Positions 15,274-23,431 of a DNA stretch of 64,000 nt are shown here, in pieces. Source of the stretch: Polynucleobacter sp. CS-Odin-A6 (GTDB lineage Bacteria; Pseudomonadota; Gammaproteobacteria; Burkholderiales; Burkholderiaceae); NCBI RefSeq assembly GCF_018882095.1, contig NZ_JACVPD010000005.1, positions 1 to 64,000 of the forward strand, written 5' to 3'. The position numbers and the translations under genes are program-made. The notes beneath the pieces were generated by a model. The model made no database searches. It saw nothing but the letters and a program-made list of their open reading frames with translations, and was not told where the DNA came from. Numbering within the stretch: the stretch's first letter is position 1; each line of letters begins with the position of its first letter.

Positions 15274-15990
15274 TTAATCAGTCGTACTGGGACTCCAAAA
15301 CGCTTGACTGACATAATCTAGACTCGCTATATCGGCAATTAAGGCATCCATTTGATCCCCATTTACTGCTGTGGCAGTCAGAACAGCCTGGATCTCTACA
15401 TCATCAACACCAAACTGATGAACCTCAATATCTTGGGTTTGATAACCAGCGAGTTCTAAGGTCTCAATAAATTGCTTCAAGGCTATTTTTTGAGAATGCT
15501 TTGGAGTGATGATGTAAACAGAATTGGTTACCTCTACAGATTCGGTATCTAAAGGTTGCCGATTAATTAAATTCACTACTGGTCTTAATAAAGTATTTGC
15601 AGCGAGGACAAAGCAAGTAGCCAACACTGCTTCGAGAATCAGATCCGCTCCTGCGCACACACCAACTGCTGCTGACCCCCACAGTGTTGCTGCGGTATTA
15701 ATGCCGCGAATATTACCCTCTTCGCGCATGATGACACCAGCACCCAAAAAACCAATGCCAGAGACCACATAAGCCATCACATGGACGGCTCCTTCGTGGC
15801 CTACTAAGCGATTAGCCGCATCTACAAAAATGGCTGCTCCGACGGCAACCAATATATTGGTCCGTAAACCAGCCGTTCTTTGACGATACTGACGTTCAAC
15901 TCCAATGAGACCCCCTAGAACAAAAGCAGTGCTGAGGCTAATAGCCGTATCGGCCAAAGAAAGAAAGTCAATGTTGTTGATAGATTCCAT
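15274..15990 (-). CDS. mgtC: MgtC/SapB family membrane protein
   Basis: 238 residues. The N-terminal 140 residues form about five membrane helices with the family motifs [20 protein letters not shown] (near 26-45), [13 protein letters not shown] (near 78-90) and [14 protein letters not shown] (near 96-109). The C-terminal 80 residues are a soluble ACT-like domain ([20 protein letters not shown]). MgtC proteins are linked to low Mg2+, phosphate and ATP homeostasis. The start is 20 bp behind the phoA stop, so it is probably co-transcribed from the phoA Pho box. A second, shorter family member without the soluble domain lies at 22639. Confidence 0.88.
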   Translation of the reverse strand: MESINNIDFLSLADTAISLSTAFVLGGLIGVERQYRQRTAGLRTNILVAVGAAIFVDAANRLVGHEGAVHVMAYVVSGIGFLGAGVIMREEGNIRGINTAATLWGSAAVGVCAGADLILEAVLATCFVLAANTLLRPVVNLINRQPLDTESVEVTNSVYIITPKHSQKIALKQFIETLELAGYQTQDIEVHQFGVDDVEIQAVLTATAVNGDQMDALIADIASLDYVSQAFWSPSTTD

Positions 15991-16010
15991 GTCAGTGCAT
16001 TAACAGAGTA

Positions 16011-17753
16011 TTACTGACCAAGACCGAGCGATTTCACCATTACTTTAAAGACTTCCGTATTGTCCATAAACCCACGGAATTGTTCTGCTCCGGGACCGAT
16101 GGCGTTGAGCACAGCATCATCAGCAGTATGCACACCCGACTCCTGATGGGAGGGTAAATTGCCCCCAACGTGAATCGCATCTTCCTGCAGTTGAATGTAT
16201 TTTGGGTTAGCTACATATTTACCGCTTTCATCTTTCACAGCAGGCTGAAATGTGCCATCGAGTTTGGGATGCAGGGTTTCGTAGTGATCCGGATAGTTAC
16301 CATAAAAGAATGCGAGACGCTTAGAGACGTCAATTTGATTCGGATACCCCTCTATATTTGCTTTAGGATAATTAGGATATCCAGCGTCTGCGTAGACCCC
16401 CACTTTCTCTCTCAATGGGCCTGGCTTAGCATCATTCACTACGCCACTAATCGATCCGCTGTGTGTATGGTCTGGAGTAACGATGATTAAAGTATCTGGG
16501 TGAGTTTTAGCAAAATCTTTTGCAATCTGTACGGCATTACTCAACATAATCGTATCGAATGCTGCTCGCTCCCAGTCTAATGGATGATTAAATTTATCAA
16601 TTAAGGCGGCCTCCACCATCAAGAAAAAGCCATTGGGGTTTTTGGATAAGACATTGATTGCTGATCTCGTCATATCGGTTAAATCCGGCTGATCAGGGTA
16701 TTGCTCAACAGTATTTTTCTTTAAAAAGAATCGATCTAGAGAGCCGTCCATATTGTCAGGATGGAATACACCGAAGAGCTTTTTAGTCCCGACAGCATTG
16801 CCCATCTTGAGCAATTCATTCTTAGTGAATGCAAGTTCATAGCCCTTCAATTTGAATTGCTCTACTAAGTTTTTCTCATCTTTACGCTTTGACCCATTCG
16901 AAGTTTGTGGATAAAAATAAGCAGACCCACCACCTAAAATTACTTCAGCACCACTAGCCAATAACTGATCTGCAATATAGGACTTATCTGCCCGCCTCCG
17001 AGTATGAGCAACCATCGCTCCAGGGGTCGCATCCTGCAACTCCGCATCAGAAACAATGCCCACTGACATATTTGTCTTACGCTTAATTAATTCAGCAATC
17101 GTCTCTACTTTAGGATGGGATAGGTTATCACTCGCCCTTGAAACATAAACACCCATAGCATTGACAGCGGTCTTATGCCCAGTTGTGTATGCACTCATTG
17201 AATTAGCAGAATCTGTTATGAGAGAGTCGGAGCCAGAAGTACCAATCAGAGCCATGTTCGGCATATCGTCAAAAGACAATTTGCCTTGATACTTGCCTTC
17301 AGATATCCCTTTAGATAAAACTCGTGCAGAGGTTCGGTTCGCAATAGTCATGCCATCCCCCACAAAAAGAATAATGTTTTTTACTTTTCTGGGTCCGCTC
17401 GCATAGACATCCCAAGTAACTTGTTGAGTCGCTTGGCTAGTTTTGACAGTCAAGGTATAGGGCCCCGCCTTAGCCAACTGCACATCGCGATAAAGCAGAG
17501 AGCTTCCCTTGCCTGCCTCATTGGGAATAAAACTGACTTGCTGTTTGATAGTGCTGGAGATGGGCTTGCCATTGAGTCGGACGTCAACCTCCTCTATCGA
17601 AACCACACTATCTAGCTCCACCTTAATATCAAATTGAGATCCAGCAAGAATAGCTGCATTTTGAATGGGATAGATTGCCGCTGAATGTACTAGATTAGAC
17701 AGCGAAGCAAAAATAGCTAATAGGAGAATAGGTTTAAAAAAAGATGTGTTCAT
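16011..17753 (-). CDS. phoA: Alkaline phosphatase, PhoA family, with N-terminal beta domain
   Basis: 580 residues, longer than E. coli PhoA (about 470). A signal peptide (residues 1-25, ending VHSAA) directs it to the periplasm or surface. Residues about 27-120 form an extra Ig-like beta domain. The catalytic part begins with FVGDGM (Asp133) and has TDSANSMSAY with nucleophile Ser182, then metal-ligand motifs (VEAALIDKFNHPLDW, VTPDHTHSG, ESGVHTADD). It releases phosphate from organic monoesters. A Pho box at 17803-17819 stands upstream. mgtC follows 20 bp downstream. Confidence 0.93.
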   Translation of the reverse strand: MNTSFFKPILLLAIFASLSNLVHSAAIYPIQNAAILAGSQFDIKVELDSVVSIEEVDVRLNGKPISSTIKQQVSFIPNEAGKGSSLLYRDVQLAKAGPYTLTVKTSQATQQVTWDVYASGPRKVKNIILFVGDGMTIANRTSARVLSKGISEGKYQGKLSFDDMPNMALIGTSGSDSLITDSANSMSAYTTGHKTAVNAMGVYVSRASDNLSHPKVETIAELIKRKTNMSVGIVSDAELQDATPGAMVAHTRRRADKSYIADQLLASGAEVILGGGSAYFYPQTSNGSKRKDEKNLVEQFKLKGYELAFTKNELLKMGNAVGTKKLFGVFHPDNMDGSLDRFFLKKNTVEQYPDQPDLTDMTRSAINVLSKNPNGFFLMVEAALIDKFNHPLDWERAAFDTIMLSNAVQIAKDFAKTHPDTLIIVTPDHTHSGSISGVVNDAKPGPLREKVGVYADAGYPNYPKANIEGYPNQIDVSKRLAFFYGNYPDHYETLHPKLDGTFQPAVKDESGKYVANPKYIQLQEDAIHVGGNLPSHQESGVHTADDAVLNAIGPGAEQFRGFMDNTEVFKVMVKSLGLGQ

Positions 17754-17784
17754 GGTAGGCAGAATATGGTGGGAATGTAAATGG

Positions 17785-17819
17785 TTAATATCGCTACACT
17801 TGATGACAATTACATGACA
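17785..17819 (-). promoter_or_regulatory. PhoB binding site and -10 element of phoA
   Basis: On the minus strand TGTCAT-GTAAT-TGTCAT (17803-17819) gives two perfect units 11 bp apart. TATTAA at 17785-17790 follows 12 bp later, a plausible -10 element, 31 bp before the phoA ATG. The box replaces the -35 region, as is usual for PhoB-activated promoters. Confidence 0.85.
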
Positions 17820-17869
17820 TCAAACAAAACAGGCTCAAAAGGCCCTTTTTCGGCTCATTGAGGCAAATA

Positions 17870-19336
17870 CTATTTAGCCGCTTTAATCTGACCAGATTTA
17901 ACAGCGCGGCAGAAGGCCTCATAGTCTGAGTGATTTTGCTTAGCATAGGCAACAGCAAATCCATACATCGCCTGGTCAAACTCTTTAGATTGACCGCAAT
18001 AACCCGAAATCATTGCCGCATCACCAGAACGCGCATGACCTAATGCAAGCGCCCAGCCAAAGAGCCTTGCGTAGTCAGAAAAGTTACTCAAAGAGACGCC
18101 TCCAGGACCTATCTCAATACCACCCTTCATATCTCTTAGTTGTCGTAGATAAAAGTCTTGGACATGATTAGCCTCGTCATGAATTTCCCCGGAATTTAAA
18201 AAGATGTCCGGTGCACCTTGCAGCAATCGCTGCCCAGCTACTACTCGTCTACCCATATTCGGATAGGTAGAACGACCTAAGTAAGGCGTTAACACAGACT
18301 CCTGGGCCTCCTTGTACTGGAGAAATAGTGGATCCTTTTGACTGTCCCCAATAAAGTACAACACCAAACAGTTTGTGCCGACACTACCAATACCCACCAC
18401 CTTCCTAGCGAAGTCTTGTAATGCATAACGCTGAAATAGCACGTGGCGATCAGCGAGCAAAGTGGCGCTGTAATTTAGAAGTGCTTTTTCAACCAGACTC
18501 TCAATCGAAATACCTTGAGTTTTTTTATGGAAGTGCTCAATAAGAGGCGGCTTATTAATTATCTTGCGATTCTTTCCAACCAAGGTAGTGAGTTTTTCTA
18601 AGATCTGGACATTATTTTGACCTCGAGTTTCTTTGAGGTAGACATCTAACTTCTTTTGATGAAGCGGGTTGAAGTGCTTGCGAATGTCTTTCTCACCAAT
18701 AAATTGCTGAGCTAGATCGAGATAAGGCATGTGGGCATACTCAGCCATTCGCTTTTGATACTCCGAACTAATTCTGTAAACTAATTTTTTAGAAAGAGCA
18801 TCAGACCCGCCCAGTGATTGACAGGCAATCACGGCACTAGCGACCAAGCGTTTGATATCCCACTCCTAGCTGCCTGGCAGGGTTTCATCAAAATCGTTAA
18901 TACCAAATACGAGTCGGTGTTCAGCCGTTCCAAATAAACCAAAATTCGATACATGCATATCGCCACAAAGTTGGACATTGATATTCGTTGTTGGTTGATT
19001 GGCTAAATCTTGTGCCATGATGGCTGCACCACCTCGATAAAAAGTAAAGGGGGATTCCAACATCCGCTGATATCGAATGGGGATGAGGGATTCAATCCGG
19101 TGTTTAGCCTGCATCTCCAAAATAGTAATTGGTCCCACTCGGTGCTTTGGTGGCGTGTAGATAGCTTGATCAGCGAAGCTCACCTGCTGACGCAGAGCTC
19201 GACCTTTTTTGAGGCGCTTCTGAATACTCATGCGCTTGCCATGATGAAGCGCTATTGGGGTCAGCACAGCTAATCTATGAGCGATTTTTGATTGGGATCT
19301 TGCTAGCGCTTTTAGACTCATTGGGGTGGCTGACAT
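17870..19336 (-). pseudogene. DUF2252 family protein interrupted by one in-frame amber codon
   Basis: The frame opens at ATG 19336 (AGGAGCAGGT before it) and would give about 488 residues. After 156 residues, in the conserved DETLPG region, TAG at 18868-18866 interrupts it. The same frame continues with EWDIKRLVASAV to 17870. As I recall the family, this region reads DETLPGPWEWDVKRL, so TAG replaces the TGG tryptophan by one base change. Family motifs are present on both sides (GDMHVSNFG and NDFDETL before; HDEANHVQDFY and ARSGDAA after). DUF2252 proteins resemble kinase-fold proteins of unknown function. There is no shift and no other lesion, so the loss looks recent, or the stop may be read through. 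Confidence 0.85.
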
Positions 19337-19395
19337 ACCTGCTCCTATAGGGAATATAGGCTCATTATTACAGCTCCCTAAGCAATCCTAGAGAA

Positions 19396-19902
19396 TTACT
19401 GACCAAACTGAATGTGATGATGAATACTTTGAAGTCGCTCTTTCAATTCCTCACGATCAAGCTGGGCTATAGGTAGGTCCATCAGCAATTCAATCCGATT
19501 ACGCAAGCCGATCTCGACTTTCTTAAAAGCATGCAACACAGATTCATCCCCTCCCTCGACAGCCGTGGGATCTGGAAACCCCCAATGGGCTGTTGATGGG
19601 TGTCCTGGCCAGTAGGGGCATTCTTCACCAGCCGCAGAATCACACAAAGTAATAATGAAATCCATCCTGAGCGAACCCTCACGGCCAAACTCATCCCAAC
19701 TCTTACTGCGGAGGAGTTGCAATGGATAACCCATGGATTTGATTAATTCTATTGCTATCGGGTGAACATTGCCAGCAGGCTTCGCACCAGCGGAATAACC
19801 GATAAATTTTCCATGGCTAAGTGTAGTAGCAAGAGCCTCCGCCAGAATGGATCTTGCAGAATTTCCATTACACAGAAACAAAATAGAATGCGGGCTACTC
19901 AT
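19396..19902 (-). CDS. Arsenate reductase / low-molecular-weight tyrosine phosphatase (ArsC-like)
   Basis: 168 residues. The phosphatase P-loop CNGNSARS (Cys11 to Arg17, CX5R) is at the N-terminus, and the Asp-containing loop FPDP near residue 112 supplies the general acid. LCDSAAGEECPYWPG is the segment carrying the second Cys region of thioredoxin-linked arsenate reductases. The protein could reduce arsenate, which enters through phosphate transporters, or act as a phosphatase. Placement next to phosphate-stress genes fits the first. It follows a 63-residue frame by 12 bp on the same strand. No arsenite pump gene is nearby. Confidence 0.85.
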   Translation of the reverse strand: MSSPHSILFLCNGNSARSILAEALATTLSHGKFIGYSAGAKPAGNVHPIAIELIKSMGYPLQLLRSKSWDEFGREGSLRMDFIITLCDSAAGEECPYWPGHPSTAHWGFPDPTAVEGGDESVLHAFKKVEIGLRNRIELLMDLPIAQLDREELKERLQSIHHHIQFGQ

Positions 19903-19914
19903 TGAGATTGAGAG

Positions 19915-20106
19915 TTAAATGATTTCATCGAGTTGTAATGCATACGGATTACTCACCACAAAAGGACTTGAGGTAGCTTGTAAGGAGAATGCTTTAAGTG
20001 CAGGCGCTTGTCCACTAGGATGATCCTCATTACTCTGGTCCAAATTAAGCCTTAAGTCATGCTGACGGAAAACTTGGGATAGGTTGTCTTTCATTTCCTG
20101 AGTCAT
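19915..20106 (-). CDS. Small hypothetical protein upstream of the ArsC-like gene
   Basis: 63 residues, no family recognised. It is hydrophilic with an amphipathic N-terminal half (MKDNLSQVFRQHDLRLNLD) and no signal peptide or membrane segment. The only support is its position: it fills the space between the divergent promoter and the ArsC-like gene, 12 bp before that gene's ATG. A clear ribosome site is missing before ATG 20106, so it may not be translated. Confidence 0.4.
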   Translation of the reverse strand: MTQEMKDNLSQVFRQHDLRLNLDQSNEDHPSGQAPALKAFSLQATSSPFVVSNPYALQLDEII

Positions 20107-20222
20107 TATTTGCGGCCCCTTTTAAATCTCGATCAACTCTATGGCGATCGTAGAGGGTATATATTTCAGTTTGATTAAAGCCAGCAGAGAAAAGGTCTTT
20201 GGAATGGACACTTCAGCATTCA

Positions 20223-20255
20223 TGACACTAATATGTCATATTGAAAAGGTAATTT
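20223..20255 (+). promoter_or_regulatory. PhoB binding site upstream of the outer-membrane protein gene
   Basis: TGACAC-TAATA-TGTCAT (20223-20239): two units 11 bp apart, the second perfect and the first 4 of 6. TAATTT at 20250 follows after 10 bp, the same spacing as at the pstS site. Orientation points to the gene at 20288. Confidence 0.65.
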
Positions 20256-20287
20256 AATGGCTTTACTTGAGATAAGTCATTTCATAA

Positions 20288-21124
20288 ATGCGCTTGATCG
20301 CTCTTCTACTATTGTTGATCCCCCTTACCGTTAAAGCATTTGAACCACTGAATACGGATGATGCAGGGACTGTTCCAAAAGATCGAAATCAAATAGAGCT
20401 GTATTTCTTTAAAACTGCGTTTCATGGGGGCGGTTCAGCAAACTCAGTAGATTTGAATACTCCAGGTGAAGAGTACTTTGGAATCGATAATGCCAAAGCA
20501 TTTCCATTTACTTACATCCGCGGCATCTCTGAAAATATTGAAGTCTCATTGGGAGCCACTAATTTTGCCTATCCTAGAGGAAATTACTCTTCCGTCGCAA
20601 ATAAGGTCATTGCTCTCAAGTGGCGATTTGCAGAGGCTCAGGATGGTAAATGGGGGTTAGCGGTAAAGCCTAGCTTTACTTTGCCAGGCACGATACAACA
20701 ACAAGTACAAGGACTAAATCTGGCCTTGCCGAGCTATGGCTTAAACGTCATTGGCTCTCGATACTGGGATAAAGTAGAGTTACATGTAAATGCCTCCTAC
20801 ACGAACTCGCCTTACAACACGAACTATCTCATTGGGGGGAGCACAAATCCCAACAGAAAGAATATTATTTTCTTATCGGCAGCGCCTGTTTGGACAGTGG
20901 TTAACGGTTTCAGGCTTGCAGTAGATATTGGCATCACTACAAACCCACCAACGGATCAGCCGTATTTAACGAACTATGCCTTACTGGCAGCCATTTTTTC
21001 ACCAATCGATGATCTGGATATCGGTTTATCGTACATGCGTAGCGCAGAAAATATGGGTATTGTAGTTAGCAATGCCGGTGTGAGCGCTTCACGCTCAGAA
21101 ATTGGTTTTACTTGGAGGTTTTAA
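20288..21124 (+). CDS. Outer-membrane beta-barrel protein (Phenol_MetA_deg-like family)
   Basis: 278 residues with a signal peptide (about 1-17, cleaved after VKA), alternating beta-strand pattern and a C-terminal aromatic motif (EIGFTWRF) typical of outer-membrane barrels. The start (FEPLNTDDAGTVPKDRNQIEL) resembles proteins annotated as putative MetA-pathway or transporter-like outer-membrane proteins. The substrate is unknown. It is the first gene behind a PhoB-type site and overlaps the secreted phosphoesterase gene by one base, so it may admit phosphorylated compounds or phosphate. That role is inference from context. Confidence 0.75.
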   Translation: MRLIALLLLLIPLTVKAFEPLNTDDAGTVPKDRNQIELYFFKTAFHGGGSANSVDLNTPGEEYFGIDNAKAFPFTYIRGISENIEVSLGATNFAYPRGNYSSVANKVIALKWRFAEAQDGKWGLAVKPSFTLPGTIQQQVQGLNLALPSYGLNVIGSRYWDKVELHVNASYTNSPYNTNYLIGGSTNPNRKNIIFLSAAPVWTVVNGFRLAVDIGITTNPPTDQPYLTNYALLAAIFSPIDDLDIGLSYMRSAENMGIVVSNAGVSASRSEIGFTWRF

Positions 21125-22107
21125 TGGTTACAAAAAAATGGCTCACCATCAGATCTAGCCTAATCATTTTGGCAACATGCTCCCTGTTTTCGGGAAATGT
21201 GTATTCACAATCATTTAAGTTTATTGCCTTAGGTGATATGCCCTACTCTCAACCCGCAGACTTTCCCCGCTTTGAGCGCTTAATCGCATCCATCAATCAT
21301 CAAAAACCCGCTTTCTCGATTTTTGTGGGCGATACAAAATCAGGTAGCTCCCTCTGCAGCAACGAGCATGTTGAAAAAATGACGGTATATTTCAATTCCT
21401 TTCAGGCACCTTTAATCTATAGCATTGGTGACAATGAATGGACTGACTGCCACCGAGAATTAGCTGGGGGATATGACCCATTAGAACGCTTAGATCACAT
21501 TAGATCAACGCAGTTCAGTACGAGCAATAGCTTTGGTAGAACCAAAATGAAGTTGCAGCGCCAAGCTGACCTTATGCCACCATTTTCTACCTATGTTGAA
21601 AATTCGATGTGGACTAAGTCCGGCTTCTTATTTGTTAATGTACATATACCGGGATCCAATAATAATTTTGGTCGAGATCAAGCATCCAATCAAGAGTATG
21701 CCTTGCGGAATAGTGCGAACTTGGCTTGGATTAATCAAGCATTCCTGATGGCGAAAGATAAAAAATATTCGGGAATAATTTTTGCATTTCAAGCGGACAT
21801 CTTCTACTCACCCGAATTAGCGTCAAATGCTAGTAGCGGCTTCAGAGATACGATCGCCCTTCTCCAAGAGCAATCTGAAAAACTACCCATTCCAATCCTG
21901 TTAATTCATGGTGACAGTCATCAGCTAAAGATTGATCAGCCACTTCACAATCGGCAGAAGCAATTGATTGAAAATGTTTACAGACTTGAAGTCATGGGCG
22001 CTGAACAGGTGCAGGCTGTAGAAGTAGAAGTCAATGCTCGCAACTCCAGCCCATTCAGCTTTCGCCCTTTAATCGTGCCTCAAAACATCTCGATGCCATC
22101 GAGATAG
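21124..22107 (+). CDS. Secreted calcineurin-like metallophosphoesterase
   Basis: 327 residues from ATG 21124, chosen because GGAGGT precedes it by 5 bp and the stop of the preceding gene overlaps as TAATG; the frame also opens 12 bp earlier. A signal peptide is clear (about 8-28, ending NVYSQS). Motifs GDMPYSQ, FVGDTKSG, IGDNEWTDC and HGDSHQ follow the calcineurin-like metal-binding order, although spacing differs from well-known members and I assign no specific family. With a PhoB site in front of the pair it probably frees phosphate from an organic ester outside the cytoplasm. Confidence 0.75.
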   Translation: MVTKKWLTIRSSLIILATCSLFSGNVYSQSFKFIALGDMPYSQPADFPRFERLIASINHQKPAFSIFVGDTKSGSSLCSNEHVEKMTVYFNSFQAPLIYSIGDNEWTDCHRELAGGYDPLERLDHIRSTQFSTSNSFGRTKMKLQRQADLMPPFSTYVENSMWTKSGFLFVNVHIPGSNNNFGRDQASNQEYALRNSANLAWINQAFLMAKDKKYSGIIFAFQADIFYSPELASNASSGFRDTIALLQEQSEKLPIPILLIHGDSHQLKIDQPLHNRQKQLIENVYRLEVMGAEQVQAVEVEVNARNSSPFSFRPLIVPQNISMPSR

Positions 22108-22125
22108 ATTTACATACTCTAGTCG

Positions 22126-22218
22126 TTAGCTACCTAGGCGATGGCTCACATAACGATTTCGATACGCTACTCGAGCTTCATGCCATATAGCAAGCGCTTT
22201 CATGATGAGTTTTTTCAT
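22126..22218 (-). CDS. Possible 30-residue small basic protein
   Basis: A short frame with AAAGGA placed 9 bp before ATG 22218 encodes 30 residues: a Lys/hydrophobic start (MKKLIMKALAIW) and an Arg-rich end (ARVAYRNRYVSHRLGS). The helix would be amphipathic. The length and composition recall Arg-rich micro-proteins such as the DUF1127 group, but no motif match is certain. It is too short for standard ORF calling and lies in an otherwise empty 530-bp gap beside the phosphoesterase gene. Confidence 0.4.
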   Translation of the reverse strand: MKKLIMKALAIWHEARVAYRNRYVSHRLGS

Positions 22219-22638
22219 CTTCGGAGATCCTTTCTTTGGTAGTTAGATACGTGATGGAATCAATCAAGTGCTTCATGCCGTATTCAGCATCTACATTCTA
22301 GGAGATCATTAAGACAGCGGTATGTCATGCTGAAGTGATGTCGATATAAACGAGAGGTTACCCCGACTGGAAATCTCTAATGAAAAAGTGGACTACTTAG
22401 CTTCGTCAATCTTTATGTGGAATGGATATCAATAGCAAGGCATTTTGCTCGCCTCATAACCCATTTACTAACTCAAAGATGTTAAGGACAGTCTTTGATA
22501 ATTCATCTTCGGATTCAGGAAATTGCTCTAGTTCAATGTGGCACCGAGGTTAGTATTTTCTAAAAAACGTTACCTGCCGCTCATCATCTTGTTACCATGG
22601 AGCTAACGAGCAAGATCAACGCCACACAAGGATTTGAC
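22219..22638. other. Intergenic stretch without recognisable gene
   Basis: About 420 bp between the possible small protein and mgtC. It presumably holds the promoters for both. A single TGTCAT at 22322 has no partner in 11-bp phase. An in-frame ATG at 22597 could extend the mgtC gene by 14 codons but has no ribosome site. Confidence 0.5.
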
Positions 22639-23115
22639 ATGGAACATTGGGATTTGCATTGGAATATCGGCCTGCGCTTAGCGTTAGCTCTTTTAGTGGG
22701 CATCATCCTTGGCCTCAATCGATGGCTGCATCATAAATCTGCCGGCATACGCACCCATAGCTTGGTTGCCATTGGCTCAGCTACAGCAATCATGCTGATT
22801 AGCAACTTTGTAAAAGACGATGCACAAGCTGTCAGTCGGGTATTACAAGGTTTAATTACCGGTCTTGGGTTCTTGGGGGCAGGTGTCATTATTCGAGAGC
22901 GGAGCACCCAAAAGGTTCACGGCCTCACTACTGCCGCAAGCATTTGGTCATGCGCTCTCATCGCCGCAGCATTTGGAGGCGGTCAATTTATGCTGGGTGG
23001 GATGGCCTTAGCAGCTATTTTACTAACCCTGATCATCGGTGGACCCCTAGAGCGACTTGCCACTAAGCTCACTGGAATCAAACGGGAATCCGAGGTATCT
23101 ATCGATCCAAATTAG
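22639..23115 (+). CDS. MgtC/SapB family membrane protein, short form
   Basis: 158 residues from ATG 22639, chosen because AAGGA stands 7 bp before it; an upstream ATG at 22597 lacks a ribosome site. Four to five membrane helices carry the family motifs [33 protein letters not shown] and VHGLTTAASIWSCA. It lacks the soluble C-terminal domain of the copy at 15274-15990. It is between the phosphate-stress genes and phoR, with its own terminator at 23122-23154. MgtC proteins influence phosphate and magnesium homeostasis; the precise role is unknown here. Confidence 0.85.
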   Translation: MEHWDLHWNIGLRLALALLVGIILGLNRWLHHKSAGIRTHSLVAIGSATAIMLISNFVKDDAQAVSRVLQGLITGLGFLGAGVIIRERSTQKVHGLTTAASIWSCALIAAAFGGGQFMLGGMALAAILLTLIIGGPLERLATKLTGIKRESEVSIDPN

Positions 23116-23121
23116 CCATAC

Positions 23122-23154
23122 CCCCTTTTAAATGCATTAAAAAAGGGGTTTTGT
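23122..23154 (+). terminator. Rho-independent terminator of mgtC
   Basis: CCCCTTTT (23122-23129) pairs with AAAAGGGG (23141-23148), followed by TTTTGTC, 7 bp behind the mgtC stop. The flanking A and T runs may make it work in both directions. Confidence 0.8.
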
Positions 23155-23203
23155 CATATTTGTTTGGTAGGATGGCTGTCATTAATACCAAAATGATCAA
23201 ATT

Positions 23204-23407
23204 ATGAGCAAATATCTGTACGAAGACGCTGTTAAACAACTTCAGGATTCTGGGTCTATTAGCTTGCAGGACTTTAAAAATCTTTCATACTCAGATTTGA
23301 CTGAACTGCTAGAAGAAATCGGGGTCTGGTGCCTCTATGCGAATGGTAAGGCAGAGAAGCTGCCTAAGGAATCCAAAAAGAAAAAAAAGAAAAAGAATAA
23401 GGATTGA
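23204..23407 (+). CDS. Small hypothetical protein with poly-Lys tail
   Basis: 67 residues. The first 50 are acidic-to-neutral and probably helical (YEDAVKQLQDSG, YSDLTELLEEIGVWCLY). The last 15 are almost all Lys (KESKKKKKKKNKD), suggesting nucleic-acid or membrane contact. No family is recognised. It stands between the mgtC terminator and the convergent phoR end, and start ATG 23204 has only a weak ribosome site. Confidence 0.6.
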   Translation: MSKYLYEDAVKQLQDSGSISLQDFKNLSYSDLTELLEEIGVWCLYANGKAEKLPKESKKKKKKKNKD

Positions 23408-23431
23408 AAAGCTTCAGCTCAAAAGCTCAAG

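Noticed and set aside
17821..17860. Short palindrome AAAAGGGCCTTTT as terminator of the DUF2252 gene
   Set aside because: Stem too short and weak; the repeated TGAGCC on both sides is direct, not inverted.
22317..22345. TGTCAT and TGTCGA in the gap before mgtC
   Set aside because: They are 16 bp apart, out of the 11-bp phase needed for PhoB units.
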